The notes: generated from the letters alone by a model not told the origin. Positions 22,964 through 31,211 are shown, counted from the first letter of the stretch. The stretch is DNA of 64,000 nt from Fructobacillus durionis (GCF_900112405.1 NZ_FOLI01000007.1:1-64000); one strand, 5' to 3'. Translations and numbers: made by a program.

Positions 22964-24976
22964 TTACTTGGTCTCGGACTTTACCTCAACCAGATCGTCG
23001 CCAAAGAGTGCCTTGGCAGAGGCGACGACATCATTTTCATCATCTTTATTGTCAGCTTCAACTACGGGTGCTGAATTAGTTTGTCCGACGGAATGGTTAC
23101 TTTGCTCAGCCACAACCGTGGGCGTCAAATCAGACAAGGCAATTTTGACCGTTTGACCAGCCTTCAAAGCCTTTACGTAATCAGCACGGTCGTTTTGCCA
23201 CTGGTCTTTACTACGCATGACCAATGTTTGTGGCAAATCTTCTGCCTTCAATGCCTGGGCCAACTCTGCTTGTAAGGCGCTATCCTTCTGTGCCTTATCC
23301 TGTAGGGCCGGATAATCAAAGGCCAAAACAATGGCATCCATGGAAGCCGCCATTGGTTCAGCAGTTTGCAAAACAGCCTGATCCTTCACAGGTAGCTTCC
23401 CAACAATATTTGGCCACTCTGACTGTGCCTTATTCAACTGGTCACGCTTGGCCTGAGCCAACACCGCTTGAACAGGTTCGTTACCCGTGTAAATGGTCAG
23501 TGATTGAGCGGCTGTTGCTGCTGTTGAGGCAACTGGGTTATCGCTGACCACCGACTGTGCTTCCGTAACCGATTGCGAAGCATCAGCAGTTTTCTCTTCA
23601 ACTACTGGGTTTTCGTCTGGTGCTGCTGGTTCTGCTTTCTCTTCTGGCTTCGCTTGAGCCGTAATTTCAACAGAATCAGTCGCCACACTGGCTTGCTCAA
23701 CAGCAACTGGTGCTTCTACCGGAGCTTCCGGTTGAGTAGTGGTTTTTTCTTCAACCTTTGTCGCTGGCTTTGCTGGTTCTAACTGAGCCTGTAATTCTGA
23801 CTGTTCTGGTGCAGCCTGTTGAACTGGCTGTGGTGCTGGTTCAGCTGTTTTAGCCGGTGCCTCAGCCGTTTGCTTTGCAGGCTTTGCCGCTGGTGCGGGT
23901 GTTGCCTGAGCCCCCGTCACACTTTGATTCTTTTCTCCTGCCGCCTTTTGTGCCAACTGGACGGTTAGAATCTCTAGGTAAATATCAGACTGCAAAGATT
24001 GCGCCAAGGCTGTCTTGATTTGGTCAATGACCTGTAGCATGTCTTGAATCTGAGCCTGTGAACTCTCAGCCAGAAAGGCCTTTAGTTCAGCTTCCTTCGA
24101 CTTGGCCTTCACCAAATCCGGTGCCAAATCAACTAACATAACGTCACGCAGTGTGGCGATTAGGTCGGACAAGAAGCGGTTGGCGTCCTTACCAGACAAC
24201 AAAATCTGAGTCAAAGTTTCGAGTGCCTGTGCGGTGTCACCGGCCAAAACCTGGTGTAGGTAGGTCAAGACTTGGTCAATATCAACCGATCCCGTCACTG
24301 TCAGAGCATTCTCAGCCGTGACTTTATCAGGACCGAAGGCAATCACCTGGTCCATGATGGACAAGGCATCACGCATTCCACCTTCAGCGGCGGTGGCAAC
24401 AATGTCCAAAGCCGCCTCTTCGTATGGCTGGTTTTCCTTGTTCAAAATTTCTTCCAAACGCCCCTTAATTGTTTGGTTGGACAAACGTTTAAACTCAAAG
24501 CGCTGCGTACGCGATAAGATTGTTGCCGGCATCTTTTGAATTTCGGTGGTGGCTAGAATGAACTTTACCTGTGCAGGTGGTTCTTCCAGTGTCTTCAAAA
24601 GGGCGTTAAAGGCACCTGTTGAGAGCATATGTGCTTCATCAATGATGTAGATTTTGTAGGGAGCCTCAATTGGCGCATAGTTAGCAGAATCACGGATGGA
24701 ACGGATTTCATCAACCCCGTTGTTGGAAGCCGCATCGATTTCAATGATATCGGGTTGCGACTGCCCTGCCTGATCCGGTCCAATGCCGTTCACTTCACGA
24801 GCGAAAATCTTGGCAGCGGAAGTTTTACCAGTTCCACGTGGTCCAGCAAACAAGTAAGCGTGCCCCGTTTGCTTCTTTTCAATGGCGTTTTGCAGTGTTT
24901 TGGTAATGACCTCTTGGCCAACCATTTCTGAAAAAGTCTTTGGCCGGTATACCCGGTACAATGCTTGATACGCCAT
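22964..24976 (-). CDS. dnaX: DNA polymerase III gamma/tau subunit
   Basis: 670 aa clamp-loader ATPase and replisome organiser. The AAA+ part spans residues 1 to about 360, with Walker A GPRGTGKT (45-52), Walker B IYIIDEAHML, and SRTQRFEF with its sensor/Arg finger. A long Ala/Pro/Glu/Gln-rich linker (about 370-530) leads to a C-terminal domain that binds polymerase. The zinc module normally found just after Walker A (four Cys) is replaced by a short Cys-free stretch (AREVNGIGPDQAGQSQPD, 59-76), and no Cys is seen anywhere in the protein. The ATG at 24976 has a GGGAGAAA site; the longer upstream frame runs into the SRP RNA. It follows the SRP RNA gene, as in Bacillus. Confidence 0.96.
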   Translation of the reverse strand: MAYQALYRVYRPKTFSEMVGQEVITKTLQNAIEKKQTGHAYLFAGPRGTGKTSAAKIFAREVNGIGPDQAGQSQPDIIEIDAASNNGVDEIRSIRDSANYAPIEAPYKIYIIDEAHMLSTGAFNALLKTLEEPPAQVKFILATTEIQKMPATILSRTQRFEFKRLSNQTIKGRLEEILNKENQPYEEAALDIVATAAEGGMRDALSIMDQVIAFGPDKVTAENALTVTGSVDIDQVLTYLHQVLAGDTAQALETLTQILLSGKDANRFLSDLIATLRDVMLVDLAPDLVKAKSKEAELKAFLAESSQAQIQDMLQVIDQIKTALAQSLQSDIYLEILTVQLAQKAAGEKNQSVTGAQATPAPAAKPAKQTAEAPAKTAEPAPQPVQQAAPEQSELQAQLEPAKPATKVEEKTTTQPEAPVEAPVAVEQASVATDSVEITAQAKPEEKAEPAAPDENPVVEEKTADASQSVTEAQSVVSDNPVASTAATAAQSLTIYTGNEPVQAVLAQAKRDQLNKAQSEWPNIVGKLPVKDQAVLQTAEPMAASMDAIVLAFDYPALQDKAQKDSALQAELAQALKAEDLPQTLVMRSKDQWQNDRADYVKALKAGQTVKIALSDLTPTVVAEQSNHSVGQTNSAPVVEADNKDDENDVVASAKALFGDDLVEVKSETK

Positions 24977-24990
24977 CTTTTCTCCCTTAC

Positions 24991-25015
24991 AAAAAAAGCC
25001 GCCGGAAGGCGGTTT
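24991..25015 (-). terminator. Terminator of SRP RNA
   Basis: AACCGCCTTCCGGCGGCTTTTTTT on the minus strand, between the SRP RNA and dnaX; readthrough may feed dnaX. Confidence 0.85.
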
Positions 25016-25102
25016 TGCTATGTACACAAGCACAAGGTCAAGCAATCTTAGAGCTGCTACATCTCTGTCCTGACTCGGTTCGAAAGTAGACCCTTGCCTG
25101 CT
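25000..25102 (-). ncRNA. ffs: Small bacterial SRP RNA (scRNA/4.5S)
   Basis: The minus strand carries the SRP domain IV hairpin with GTCAGGACAG, then AGCAGC and CTAAG, flanked by complementary arms (GGCAAGGGTC... and GACCTTGTGC...). The gene sits directly upstream of dnaX as in Bacillus and lactobacilli. A promoter TTGCGC-17 bp-TATAAT lies at 25136-25108 and a terminator follows. Ends are estimated from the promoter and the terminator. Confidence 0.88.
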
Positions 25103-25107
25103 CCTTT

Positions 25108-25136
25108 ATTATATCGAAAATTCGAAAGGGGCGCAA
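25108..25136 (-). promoter_or_regulatory. SRP RNA promoter
   Basis: TTGCGC (25136-25131), 17 bp and a consensus TATAAT (25113-25108) on the minus strand. Confidence 0.8.
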
Positions 25137-25169
25137 ACAAAAGCAGTCATTTTTATAGGGAAACTATCA

Positions 25170-25700
25170 CTAATTCTGTCCAGTATCTTGAGCAGCCTTT
25201 CGGAGTTTCTTCTCGGCCTTTTGCTTGGCACGTAGGCTCTGGAAAAAGTCCTTCAGCATCGCTGACGACTCTGCCTGCAAGACACCTGGCACGACTTTGA
25301 CCTGGTGATTCAAGCGCTCATCATCAAAAACGGAATAAAGTGAAGTGACCGCCCCCGCCTTTTTATCTTGGGCCCCGAAGTAGACCAAGGGAATCCGTGC
25401 GTTCAAGATGGCACCGGCACACATCAAGCAGGGTTCCAAGGTCACAAAGAGCGCGGTTTCTTCTAAGCGCCAGGTTCCCAGCTTTGCGTTCGCTTCCAAG
25501 ATGGCATGCATTTCAGCGTGGGCATCGGTTTTTTGGTCCTCTTCCCGACGGTTACCGGCCGAAGCGATAATCTTACCGTCTTTGACAATGACGGCCCCAA
25601 TTGGCACTTCACCACGGTCGCCGGCTGCCTTGGCTTCAGCTAATGCCGCTTCCATAAAGGTCTTAATCTGGCTTGATTCCAGTTGTGGAATGACTGCCAT
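25170..25700 (-). CDS. tadA: tRNA-specific adenosine deaminase
   Basis: 176 aa zinc-dependent deaminase that makes inosine at position 34 of tRNA-Arg(ACG). Seen: GEVPIGAVIVKDG, catalytic DAHAEMHAI (His-Ala-Glu) and the PCLMCAGA zinc ligands, plus an extended Lys-rich C terminus (RAKQKAEKKLRKAAQ). It follows rsmC by 2 bp and precedes the SRP RNA. Confidence 0.95.
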   Translation of the reverse strand: MAVIPQLESSQIKTFMEAALAEAKAAGDRGEVPIGAVIVKDGKIIASAGNRREEDQKTDAHAEMHAILEANAKLGTWRLEETALFVTLEPCLMCAGAILNARIPLVYFGAQDKKAGAVTSLYSVFDDERLNHQVKVVPGVLQAESSAMLKDFFQSLRAKQKAEKKLRKAAQDTGQN

Positions 25701-25702
25701 CC

Positions 25703-26329
25703 TTAGTTCTCCTTTGGGTTCTTTGCCATCAAAACAAAGTAGCCCTTCTTCTTACCAATAACGGAAACGTCTTCAAAAACCGCTTCCAAATTCTTTTGTG
25801 CAGATGGTGCGCCCTGCTTCTTTTGCAACACGGCAACAATTGCACCGCCATCCACCAGGTGCTTCGCTGCCCCCTGAAGCATGGCCGTTACAACGGGCTT
25901 CCCAGCACGAATTGGTGGGTTGACCAAGATGGCAGCGTACTGATCCTGCACGTTGTCATAGATGGAAGATTGGAAAACGTGCGTCAGAATATCGACTCCG
26001 TTCTTTTGACAGTTGACCTTGGCCAAGTCCAGGGCACGATCGTTCACATCCACCATGTCGACCTCGCGACCCCAGGCCTTTGCAACTGCGTTTCCTACTG
26101 GCCCGTAGCCACAACCCAAATCCAGGATTTTTCCAGGCACAAAGTCTTCTTCCGCCGCAGCGTCAAGCATGACGCGCGTTCCGAAGTCGATCGTCTTTTT
26201 GGAGAAAACACCGGCATCAGTCTTAAAGTGCAGGTTATGACCTAGTAATTCAAAGTCGAAGTTCTGGTAATCGTGTTCCGCCGTTGGATCAGCCGTGAAA
26301 TACTGTTGTCCGCTCACTTTTTCTGCCAT
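25703..26329 (-). CDS. rsmC: RsmC-type class I SAM methyltransferase
   Basis: 208 aa Rossmann methyltransferase. Its motif I is KILDLGCGYGPVG and its catalytic motif NPPIRAGK matches the RsmC/RlmG family that methylates guanine N2 in rRNA. Homologues next to rplL (Bacillus YbxB) are annotated as 16S rRNA G1207 methyltransferases; the exact target here is inferred. It lies downstream of rplL past a terminator and 2 bp before tadA. Confidence 0.9.
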   Translation of the reverse strand: MAEKVSGQQYFTADPTAEHDYQNFDFELLGHNLHFKTDAGVFSKKTIDFGTRVMLDAAAEEDFVPGKILDLGCGYGPVGNAVAKAWGREVDMVDVNDRALDLAKVNCQKNGVDILTHVFQSSIYDNVQDQYAAILVNPPIRAGKPVVTAMLQGAAKHLVDGGAIVAVLQKKQGAPSAQKNLEAVFEDVSVIGKKKGYFVLMAKNPKEN

Positions 26330-26368
26330 CGATTCTCTCCTCTGTTTAGCACCAACAAATTTATGTAC

Positions 26369-26393
26369 AAAAAAAGAGCACGAAGTGCTCTCT
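26369..26393 (-). terminator. Terminator after rplL
   Basis: AGAGCACTTCGTGCTCT hairpin with a TTCG tetraloop and TTTTTTT tail on the minus strand. Confidence 0.93.
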
Positions 26394-26404
26394 TCTTTTA
26401 AGAA

Positions 26405-26770
26405 TTACTTCAAAGTAACTGAGGCACCAGTTTCTTCCAAAGCTTCCTTCATTGCGTTGGCATCAGCTTCAGCAACGCCTTCCTTGATGATTGAAGGTGC
26501 GTTGTCAACTAAGTCCTTAGCATCCTTCAAACCAAGACCAGTTGCTTCACGAACTGCCTTGATAACCTTAACCTTTGCAGTACCTGCAGAAGTCAATTCA
26601 ACATCGAATTCTGACTTTGCAGCGGCACCTTCGCCAGCAGCACCAGCAGCGGCAACAGGGGCAGCAGCTGAAACGTCAAATTCTTCTTCGATAGCTGAAA
26701 CCAAGTCAGCCAAGTCCAAAATCGTTGCATCCTTCAATGATGCGATAATCGCGTCTTTATCAAAAGCCAT
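26405..26770 (-). CDS. rplL: 50S ribosomal protein L7/L12
   Basis: 121 aa stalk protein that recruits translation GTPases. It has an N-terminal dimerisation helix ([24 protein letters not shown]), an Ala/Gly-rich hinge (about 35-52) and the conserved C-terminal domain ([38 protein letters not shown]). It is co-transcribed with rplJ, 50 bp downstream. Confidence 0.98.
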   Translation of the reverse strand: MAFDKDAIIASLKDATILDLADLVSAIEEEFDVSAAAPVAAAGAAGEGAAAKSEFDVELTSAGTAKVKVIKAVREATGLGLKDAKDLVDNAPSIIKEGVAEADANAMKEALEETGASVTLK

Positions 26771-26820
26771 GATTAATTTCCTCCAATTTATAAATGTTTA
26801 GTAATAAGTATAAGTCAAAC

Positions 26821-27342
26821 TTATTCGGCAGCTTCGGCAGTTTCGCCTTCAGCTTCCTTCTTTTCTTGCAATGCCTTAACAGCATATGCAAAGCTCCGGA
26901 TTGGGAACTGGAACTCGGCCATCAACTGACCAAGCAAACCTTCGCGAGAAGGCAATGAAGCGTACTTGTTGATTTCGTCGATATCTACGACAGAACCATC
27001 AATAACACCACCCTTGATAGTCAACTTTTCGTTGGCATCAGAGTACTTCTTCAAAATGCGGGCTGGGGCAACAGCGTCGTCTTCTGAGAAGGCAACGGCA
27101 GTAGGACCAGCAAACAAATCGTTCAATTCTTCAAAGCCAGCATCCTTGGCAGCACGTACAAGAACCTTGTTCTTGATGACTTCCAAAACGACACCTTCTT
27201 GACGTAATTGGTGACGCAAATCAGTTGATTCTGCAACTGTCAAACCAATAGGATTAACAAGAACAGCAGATGAAGCGTTCTTGAATTGTTCAGTCACTTC
27301 AGCAACCTTTTGCGCTTTCAAAGCAATAGCTTGTTCACTCAT
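26821..27342 (-). CDS. rplJ: 50S ribosomal protein L10
   Basis: 173 aa stalk base protein that anchors L7/L12 dimers and represses its own operon through the upstream leader. Seen: N-terminal QKVAEVTEQFKNASSAVLVNPIGLTVAESTDLRHQLR, the NKVLVRAA stretch, and a C-terminal helix for L7/L12 ending in EKKEAEGETAEAAE. It has its own promoter and leader between rplA and rplJ. Confidence 0.98.
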   Translation of the reverse strand: MSEQAIALKAQKVAEVTEQFKNASSAVLVNPIGLTVAESTDLRHQLRQEGVVLEVIKNKVLVRAAKDAGFEELNDLFAGPTAVAFSEDDAVAPARILKKYSDANEKLTIKGGVIDGSVVDIDEINKYASLPSREGLLGQLMAEFQFPIRSFAYAVKALQEKKEAEGETAEAAE

Positions 27343-27344
27343 GT

Positions 27345-27493
27345 GAAATTCTCCTTCCTAAAGATTTTTTTGCAAAAGAAACCCGCCTGCCAGAAGACAG
27401 ACGGGTCAGTTAGTTTTCATAACTTCCTCGGCAGGAGATTAAGGTGCAAGCACCACCTGAGTCTTAGGCAAAATTGATTTAATTTACTTAGTT
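27345..27493 (-). promoter_or_regulatory. L10 leader (rplJL autoregulation) with attenuator
   Basis: A 150-nt untranslated leader sits between the rplJ promoter and rplJ. On the minus strand a strong hairpin, CCCGTCTGTC/GGCAGGCGGG followed by TTTCTTTT, ends 20-30 nt before the rplJ ribosome site. Upstream lies GGTGGTGCTTGCACC. This layout matches the Firmicute L10 leader, where excess L10(L12)4 binding favours termination. Confidence 0.8.
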
Positions 27494-27522
27494 AGTCTAA
27501 CAGCTTAATTGACGACTGTCAA
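27494..27522 (-). promoter_or_regulatory. rplJL promoter
   Basis: TTGACA (27522-27517), 17 bp, TAGACT (27499-27494) on the minus strand, starting at the rplA stop. Confidence 0.85.
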
Positions 27523-28215
27523 TTAAAGAGACGTTACATCCAAAGTAACGGCTGGTGACATCGTTGAAGCCAAAGCCACGTTAGAAACGTAAGTTCCCTT
27601 AACAGCGGCTGGACGAGCCTTCAAGATAACAGAAGCGATTGCCTTGATGTTTTCTGCCAACTTAGCATCATCAAATGATACACGGCCAACAGTAACAGCA
27701 ACGTTTCCGTCACGGTCAGTACGGTAGGTAACTTGACCACCCTTGGCGTCAGAAACGGCCTTCTTAACGTCCATGGTAACAGTACCAGTCTTAGGGTTAG
27801 GCATCAATCCCTTAGGACCCAATGCACGACCTACACGACCAACTTGTGCCATCATGTCAGGCGTTGCGATAGCAACGTCAAAGTCAAGCCATCCGCCTTG
27901 AATCTTTTGAACCAAGTCAGCAGCGCCGACAACGTCAGCACCAGCAGCTTCGGCTTCCTTAGCCTTGTCGCCTTGCGCGAAGACAACAACCTTCTTGTCC
28001 TTACCAGAACCGTTAGGCAAAACTACGGCACCACGGAGTTGTTGGTCAGCTTGACGAGTATCAACGTTCAACTTGAAAGTCAATTCAACAGAAGCGTCGA
28101 AGTTTGCGTATGAAACTTCCTTCAACAATGAAACACCTTCAGTCAAGTTGTAAGCCTTTTCGGCTTCAACCTTGGCTGCGGCTTCTAAATACTTCTTTCC
28201 ATGCTTTTGAGTCAT
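27523..28215 (-). CDS. rplA: 50S ribosomal protein L1
   Basis: 230 aa L1 stalk protein for E-site tRNA release, and probable translational repressor of the rplK-rplA mRNA. Seen: N-terminal [43 protein letters not shown] and the GKVSFDD-like [14 protein letters not shown]. Its start overlaps the rplK stop (TAATG), so translation is coupled. Confidence 0.98.
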   Translation of the reverse strand: MTQKHGKKYLEAAAKVEAEKAYNLTEGVSLLKEVSYANFDASVELTFKLNVDTRQADQQLRGAVVLPNGSGKDKKVVVFAQGDKAKEAEAAGADVVGAADLVQKIQGGWLDFDVAIATPDMMAQVGRVGRALGPKGLMPNPKTGTVTMDVKKAVSDAKGGQVTYRTDRDGNVAVTVGRVSFDDAKLAENIKAIASVILKARPAAVKGTYVSNVALASTMSPAVTLDVTSL

Positions 28216-28679
28216 TATTCTGCGTCCTCCTTGATTGCTGTTCCATCAACAGTCAAGTCCACACCGTCGACAGTAACACCCATTGAACGGGCAGTACCTT
28301 CGATCATCTTCATGGCAGCTGTGATGTCATTGGCGTTCAAATCGGCCATCTTGTTTTCCGCAATGGCACGGATTTGGTCAAGGGTAACATTTCCACACTT
28401 AGTGCGGTTAGGTTCACCAGAACCCTTACCAACAATCTTACGCAATTGGTCAGCTGCTGGTGGAGTCTTCGTTACGAATTCGAATGAACGGTCATCGAAA
28501 ACTGAGATTTCAACAGGGATAGTTGAACCAGCTTGGTCAGCAGTCCGGGCGTTGAATTCCTTAGTAAACTGTGCAATGTTAATTCCAGCTTGTCCCAATG
28601 CAGGACCTACTGGAGGGGCTGGTGTTGCCTTAGCGGCAGCGATCTGTAGCTTAACTACATTTACGACTTTTTTAGCCAC
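28215..28679 (-). CDS. rplK: 50S ribosomal protein L11
   Basis: 154 aa GTPase-centre protein. Seen: [42 protein letters not shown] and [26 protein letters not shown]. The start codon is GTG, chosen because GGAGG lies 8 bases upstream and [12 protein letters not shown] is the usual N terminus; the longer frame would read through the leader. The C terminus is about 13 residues longer than the common 141 aa form and acidic ([11 protein letters not shown]). Confidence 0.96.
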   Translation of the reverse strand: MAKKVVNVVKLQIAAAKATPAPPVGPALGQAGINIAQFTKEFNARTADQAGSTIPVEISVFDDRSFEFVTKTPPAADQLRKIVGKGSGEPNRTKCGNVTLDQIRAIAENKMADLNANDITAAMKMIEGTARSMGVTVDGVDLTVDGTAIKEDAE

Positions 28680-28696
28680 GATATTTTCCTCCTCGT

Positions 28697-28734
28697 GTTG
28701 TGGTAGAGCGCAGCTTAAGTGCTGCTTCCACACA
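28697..28734 (-). promoter_or_regulatory. Leader hairpin of rplKA, candidate L1-binding site
   Basis: On the minus strand TGTGG-A-AGCAGC pairs with GCTGC-GCTCTA-CCACA, giving an asymmetric internal loop a few bases above the rplK ribosome site. Ribosomal protein L1 represses the L11-L1 operon in many bacteria by binding such a stem; the assignment here is by position and shape. Confidence 0.6.
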
Positions 28735-28762
28735 TGTCTTTGACATGCCCTATTATCATAAC

Positions 28763-28792
28763 AAAAAAAGCCCCCTTCGTAAAGGGAGCTTC
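28763..28792 (-). terminator. Terminator of nusG
   Basis: AGCTCCCTTTACGAAGGGGGCT stem with TTTTTTT tail on the minus strand, 3 bp after the nusG stop. Confidence 0.92.
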
Positions 28793-28795
28793 TCA

Positions 28796-29365
28796 TTAAA
28801 TGTTTGTATCGATATCGTTGAATCCAAGTTCAGTTGGTGTTTCACGTCCGAAGACTTCAACAGTTGCTTCAACTTCTTGCTTTTCTGGATCGATAGAACG
28901 GATAATTCCTTCCATACCGTTGAATGGTCCGGCAACAATCTTGATTGTTTGACCAACTTCAACGTCCAAATCAACAACCTTTTCACCAGTCATGCCCATT
29001 CGCTTCATCAACAAATCAACTTCTTCTGGCAAAAGTGAGTTAGGCTTTGAACCGGCACCGTGAGAACCAAGGAATCCAGTAACACCTGGCGTGTTTCGAA
29101 CAACGTACCAAGCTTCATCCGTCATGTTGCCATCTTGTGGCGTAGCCATTTCGACCAAAACATAACCAGGAAAGTCGTTTTCAATCGATGTCTTTACTTC
29201 ACCATCTTGCACTGTTGAAACTTCTTGTTCAGGCACCAAGACACGGAAGATTTGGTCAGCCATCCCCATTGTTTGTGTACGTGATTCAAGGTTAGCCTTC
29301 ACCTTGTGTTCGTATCCTGAGTAAGTATGCACAACAAACCATGCTTTTTCGATTGAATCGGTCAT
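28796..29365 (-). CDS. nusG: Transcription termination/antitermination factor NusG
   Basis: 189 aa elongation factor. Its NGN domain ([23 protein letters not shown]...FPGYVLVEM...[12 protein letters not shown]) contacts RNA polymerase, and its C-terminal KOW domain ([23 protein letters not shown]) contacts ribosome or Rho. The start [10 protein letters not shown] matches the family. A strong AAAGGAGG lies 22 bp upstream, with a GCGAGC/GCTCGC hairpin between it and a closer AGGA. Longer in-frame starts run into the upstream terminator. A terminator separates it from secE, so it probably has its own start; a TATACT lies at about 29450. Confidence 0.95.
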   Translation of the reverse strand: MTDSIEKAWFVVHTYSGYEHKVKANLESRTQTMGMADQIFRVLVPEQEVSTVQDGEVKTSIENDFPGYVLVEMATPQDGNMTDEAWYVVRNTPGVTGFLGSHGAGSKPNSLLPEEVDLLMKRMGMTGEKVVDLDVEVGQTIKIVAGPFNGMEGIIRSIDPEKQEVEATVEVFGRETPTELGFNDIDTNI

Positions 29366-29407
29366 ATTCCTGCGAGCTAGGCTCGCCCTCCTTTGATTTT
29401 TTGTAAA

Positions 29408-29437
29408 TAAAAAAGAGTCGATTGACTCTTTTTCTCG
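29408..29437 (-). terminator. Terminator between secE and nusG
   Basis: AAAGAGTCAATCGACTCTTTTTT on the minus strand. Confidence 0.88.
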
Positions 29438-29463
29438 CTGCATCTAGTATACTACAGCTTTTC

Positions 29464-29640
29464 TTAGTGCGCTACCAAGAAATTAACACCTTGCTTCAAG
29501 ACCCAATCAAAGGCCCCAATCAAGACACCGAAGATGATTGACATAGCAATAACCGCAACGGTTTCACGGTTTGTTTGCTTCCATGACAACCAGGTCACTT
29601 TCTTCATTTCTGAAGCTACATTCTTAAAATAAGTAATCAT
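29464..29640 (-). CDS. secE: Preprotein translocase subunit SecE
   Basis: 58 aa single-span membrane protein that clamps SecY. Its translation begins MITYFKNVASEMKKVTWLSW, with the conserved Glu-x2-Lys-Val-x-Trp motif, followed by KQTNRETVAVIAMSIIFGVLIG.. and one hydrophobic helix. Length and position between rpmG and nusG are typical. Confidence 0.95.
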   Translation of the reverse strand: MITYFKNVASEMKKVTWLSWKQTNRETVAVIAMSIIFGVLIGAFDWVLKQGVNFLVAH

Positions 29641-29649
29641 GAAAAAACC

Positions 29650-29799
29650 TCACTTAGTTTCTCGATGGAAGGTGTGCTTGCCACAATGTGGACAAAACTT
29701 TTTAACACCCAGACGTTCTGTACGGCCCTTTGAAAGGGTTACCGTGTAGTTTCTTGAACCACAAACGTCACAGGCTAACGATGCTTTTTGACTAGGCAT
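29650..29799 (-). CDS. rpmG: 50S ribosomal protein L33
   Basis: 49 aa, Cys-containing (zinc-binding, C+) form: CDVCG near residue 10 and CPHCG near residue 36, with [22 protein letters not shown] between and the usual KHTFHRETK end. It lies 9 bp before secE, the normal rpmG-secE-nusG order. Confidence 0.95.
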   Translation of the reverse strand: MPSQKASLACDVCGSRNYTVTLSKGRTERLGVKKFCPHCGKHTFHRETK

Positions 29800-29862
29800 A
29801 TTAATCCTCACTTCCTGTTATAATAGCACGATTTCAGGCGGAGAACAAGTTACAGCTACCTA

Positions 29863-30420
29863 CTATTGCAGTACTTGATGAATCGTCATTTTCAAATGGT
29901 ATTGTACCTGTTGTACCTGTCGCTTTTCTTTAACAGATATCTTTTTCAATAGGGGGTTTACCCCAATCAAGGTTAGTAAACCCTGTCTGTAAACGATGCC
30001 ATGCCGCAAGTGCGTATGGGATAGCGACTCTTTTAGTATGGCAATCTGTTCAGGGTTAAAAGTATTCGTTGCAACAAAGCGCTCCACGCCCGGTGTTTCT
30101 TCTAACGAAAGCTGGCTCGTTCGAAAATGTCCTTTATCACTCTTGTGAATCCGTTTTAAATCAATGGACTTGTTGATTAAAGACTGCATGTAATAGGTTG
30201 AAAAAAGCGCTCGCGAATCTAAAGCAATGAAGCAACGCACAGAATTCAGCAAAACCTCTAAAGCATCCGCCTCCCAATCATCCAAACGATAGTAGCCGGA
30301 CAGGTGGTCTTCATATACTTTGTAAGCTAATCTTTTTGTTCTGCTTTTCAACACACAATAGGCCCACTCGTGGCCGCGCTGTGCCGCAATAACTGCTGGT
30401 AACAGGATGTCTTTTCTCAT
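29863..30420 (-). CDS. ComX/SigH-like alternative sigma factor
   Basis: 185 aa. The position between rlmB and rpmG is that of sigH in Bacillus and of ComX-like genes in lactic acid bacteria. The N-terminal half is helical with sigma region 2 features (AYKVYEDHLSGYYRLDDWEADALEVLLNSVRCF...LFSTYYMQSLINKSIDLKR), and the C-terminal half fits region 4 (EQIAILKESLSHTHLRHGIVYRQGLLTLIGVNPLLKKISVKEKRQVQQVQYHLK). Divergence is high, so the call leans on context. Such factors switch on late competence (DNA uptake) genes. No com genes are in the window. Confidence 0.72.
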   Translation of the reverse strand: MRKDILLPAVIAAQRGHEWAYCVLKSRTKRLAYKVYEDHLSGYYRLDDWEADALEVLLNSVRCFIALDSRALFSTYYMQSLINKSIDLKRIHKSDKGHFRTSQLSLEETPGVERFVATNTFNPEQIAILKESLSHTHLRHGIVYRQGLLTLIGVNPLLKKISVKEKRQVQQVQYHLKMTIHQVLQ

Positions 30421-30458
30421 CCAAACCTCCCAAATTCTGGCAGGTTTTTAAGACCCAC

Positions 30459-31211
30459 CTAGTTCTTTGGGTGTCTCGTACCAAAGGCTTGATAAATCAA
30501 AAGCGATGCGGCTACGGAAGCGTTCAAAGATTGCACGTGACCAATCATTGGAATCGTTAACATGGCATCGACCTGCTTTTTAAGCAAGGGCGAAATACCC
30601 TTTCCTTCGTTTCCAATAATTAAGGCCGTTGCCCCCTTGGCATCCCAGGTCCGGTAGTCCTGACCATTCATGTCAGTACCGAAGACCCAGAGACCACGGT
30701 CCTTCAAAGTCTTAACAGTCTGAACCAGGTTCGTCACACGGCAAACCGGCACGTGTTCAATCGCACCAGTCGATGCCTTCGCCACCGTTCCAGTTAATTG
30801 AACTGAACGGCGCTTCGGAATGATAATTCCATGAACACCGGCAGCGTCTGCCGTACGCATGATTGATCCCAGGTTATGTGGATCTTCGATTTCGTCCAAA
30901 ATCAGGAAGAAAGGTTCTTCACCAGCCTCTTTTGCCTTTTCAAAGAGCTGATCTAAATCAGCATAATCATAGGCTGCAACGGAAAGAACCAATCCCTGAT
31001 GGTTACCACGGTCAGCCAATTCGTCCAACTTACCCTTAGGTCCCTGCGTGACAACTAAGCCACGGTCCTTAGCCAGCTTACTAGCTTCTTGGGCAACACG
31101 TGGGTTCAAACCAGTTTGAATCCACAACTTATTCAAGGACTGGTCACCCTTCAAAGCCTCAATAACAGCGTGGTGCCCGTAAATAAAGGCTTGGTTATCT
31201 TGTTTTGGCAT
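30459..31211 (-). CDS. rlmB: 23S rRNA (guanosine2251-2'-O)-methyltransferase
   Basis: 250 aa SpoU/TrmH-type SPOUT enzyme. Seen: N-terminal RNA-binding domain FIYGHHAVIEALKG, LILDEIEDPHNLGSIMRTADAAGVHGIIIPKRRS (motif 1), LIIGNEGKGISPLL (motif 2) and IPMIGHVQSLNASVAASLLIYQ (motif 3). Start MPKQD is chosen because GGGAG lies 9 bases upstream; an upstream ATG adds seven residues without a site. It overlaps mrnC by 17 bp. Confidence 0.95.
   Translation of the reverse strand: MPKQDNQAFIYGHHAVIEALKGDQSLNKLWIQTGLNPRVAQEASKLAKDRGLVVTQGPKGKLDELADRGNHQGLVLSVAAYDYADLDQLFEKAKEAGEEPFFLILDEIEDPHNLGSIMRTADAAGVHGIIIPKRRSVQLTGTVAKASTGAIEHVPVCRVTNLVQTVKTLKDRGLWVFGTDMNGQDYRTWDAKGATALIIGNEGKGISPLLKKQVDAMLTIPMIGHVQSLNASVAASLLIYQAFGTRHPKN

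Noticed and set aside
24977-25045. N-terminal extension of dnaX
   Set aside because: It lies inside the SRP RNA and its terminator; the ATG at 24976 has a good ribosome site.
29366-29443. N-terminal extension of nusG
   Set aside because: It would translate through the secE-nusG terminator; [10 protein letters not shown] matches the family start.
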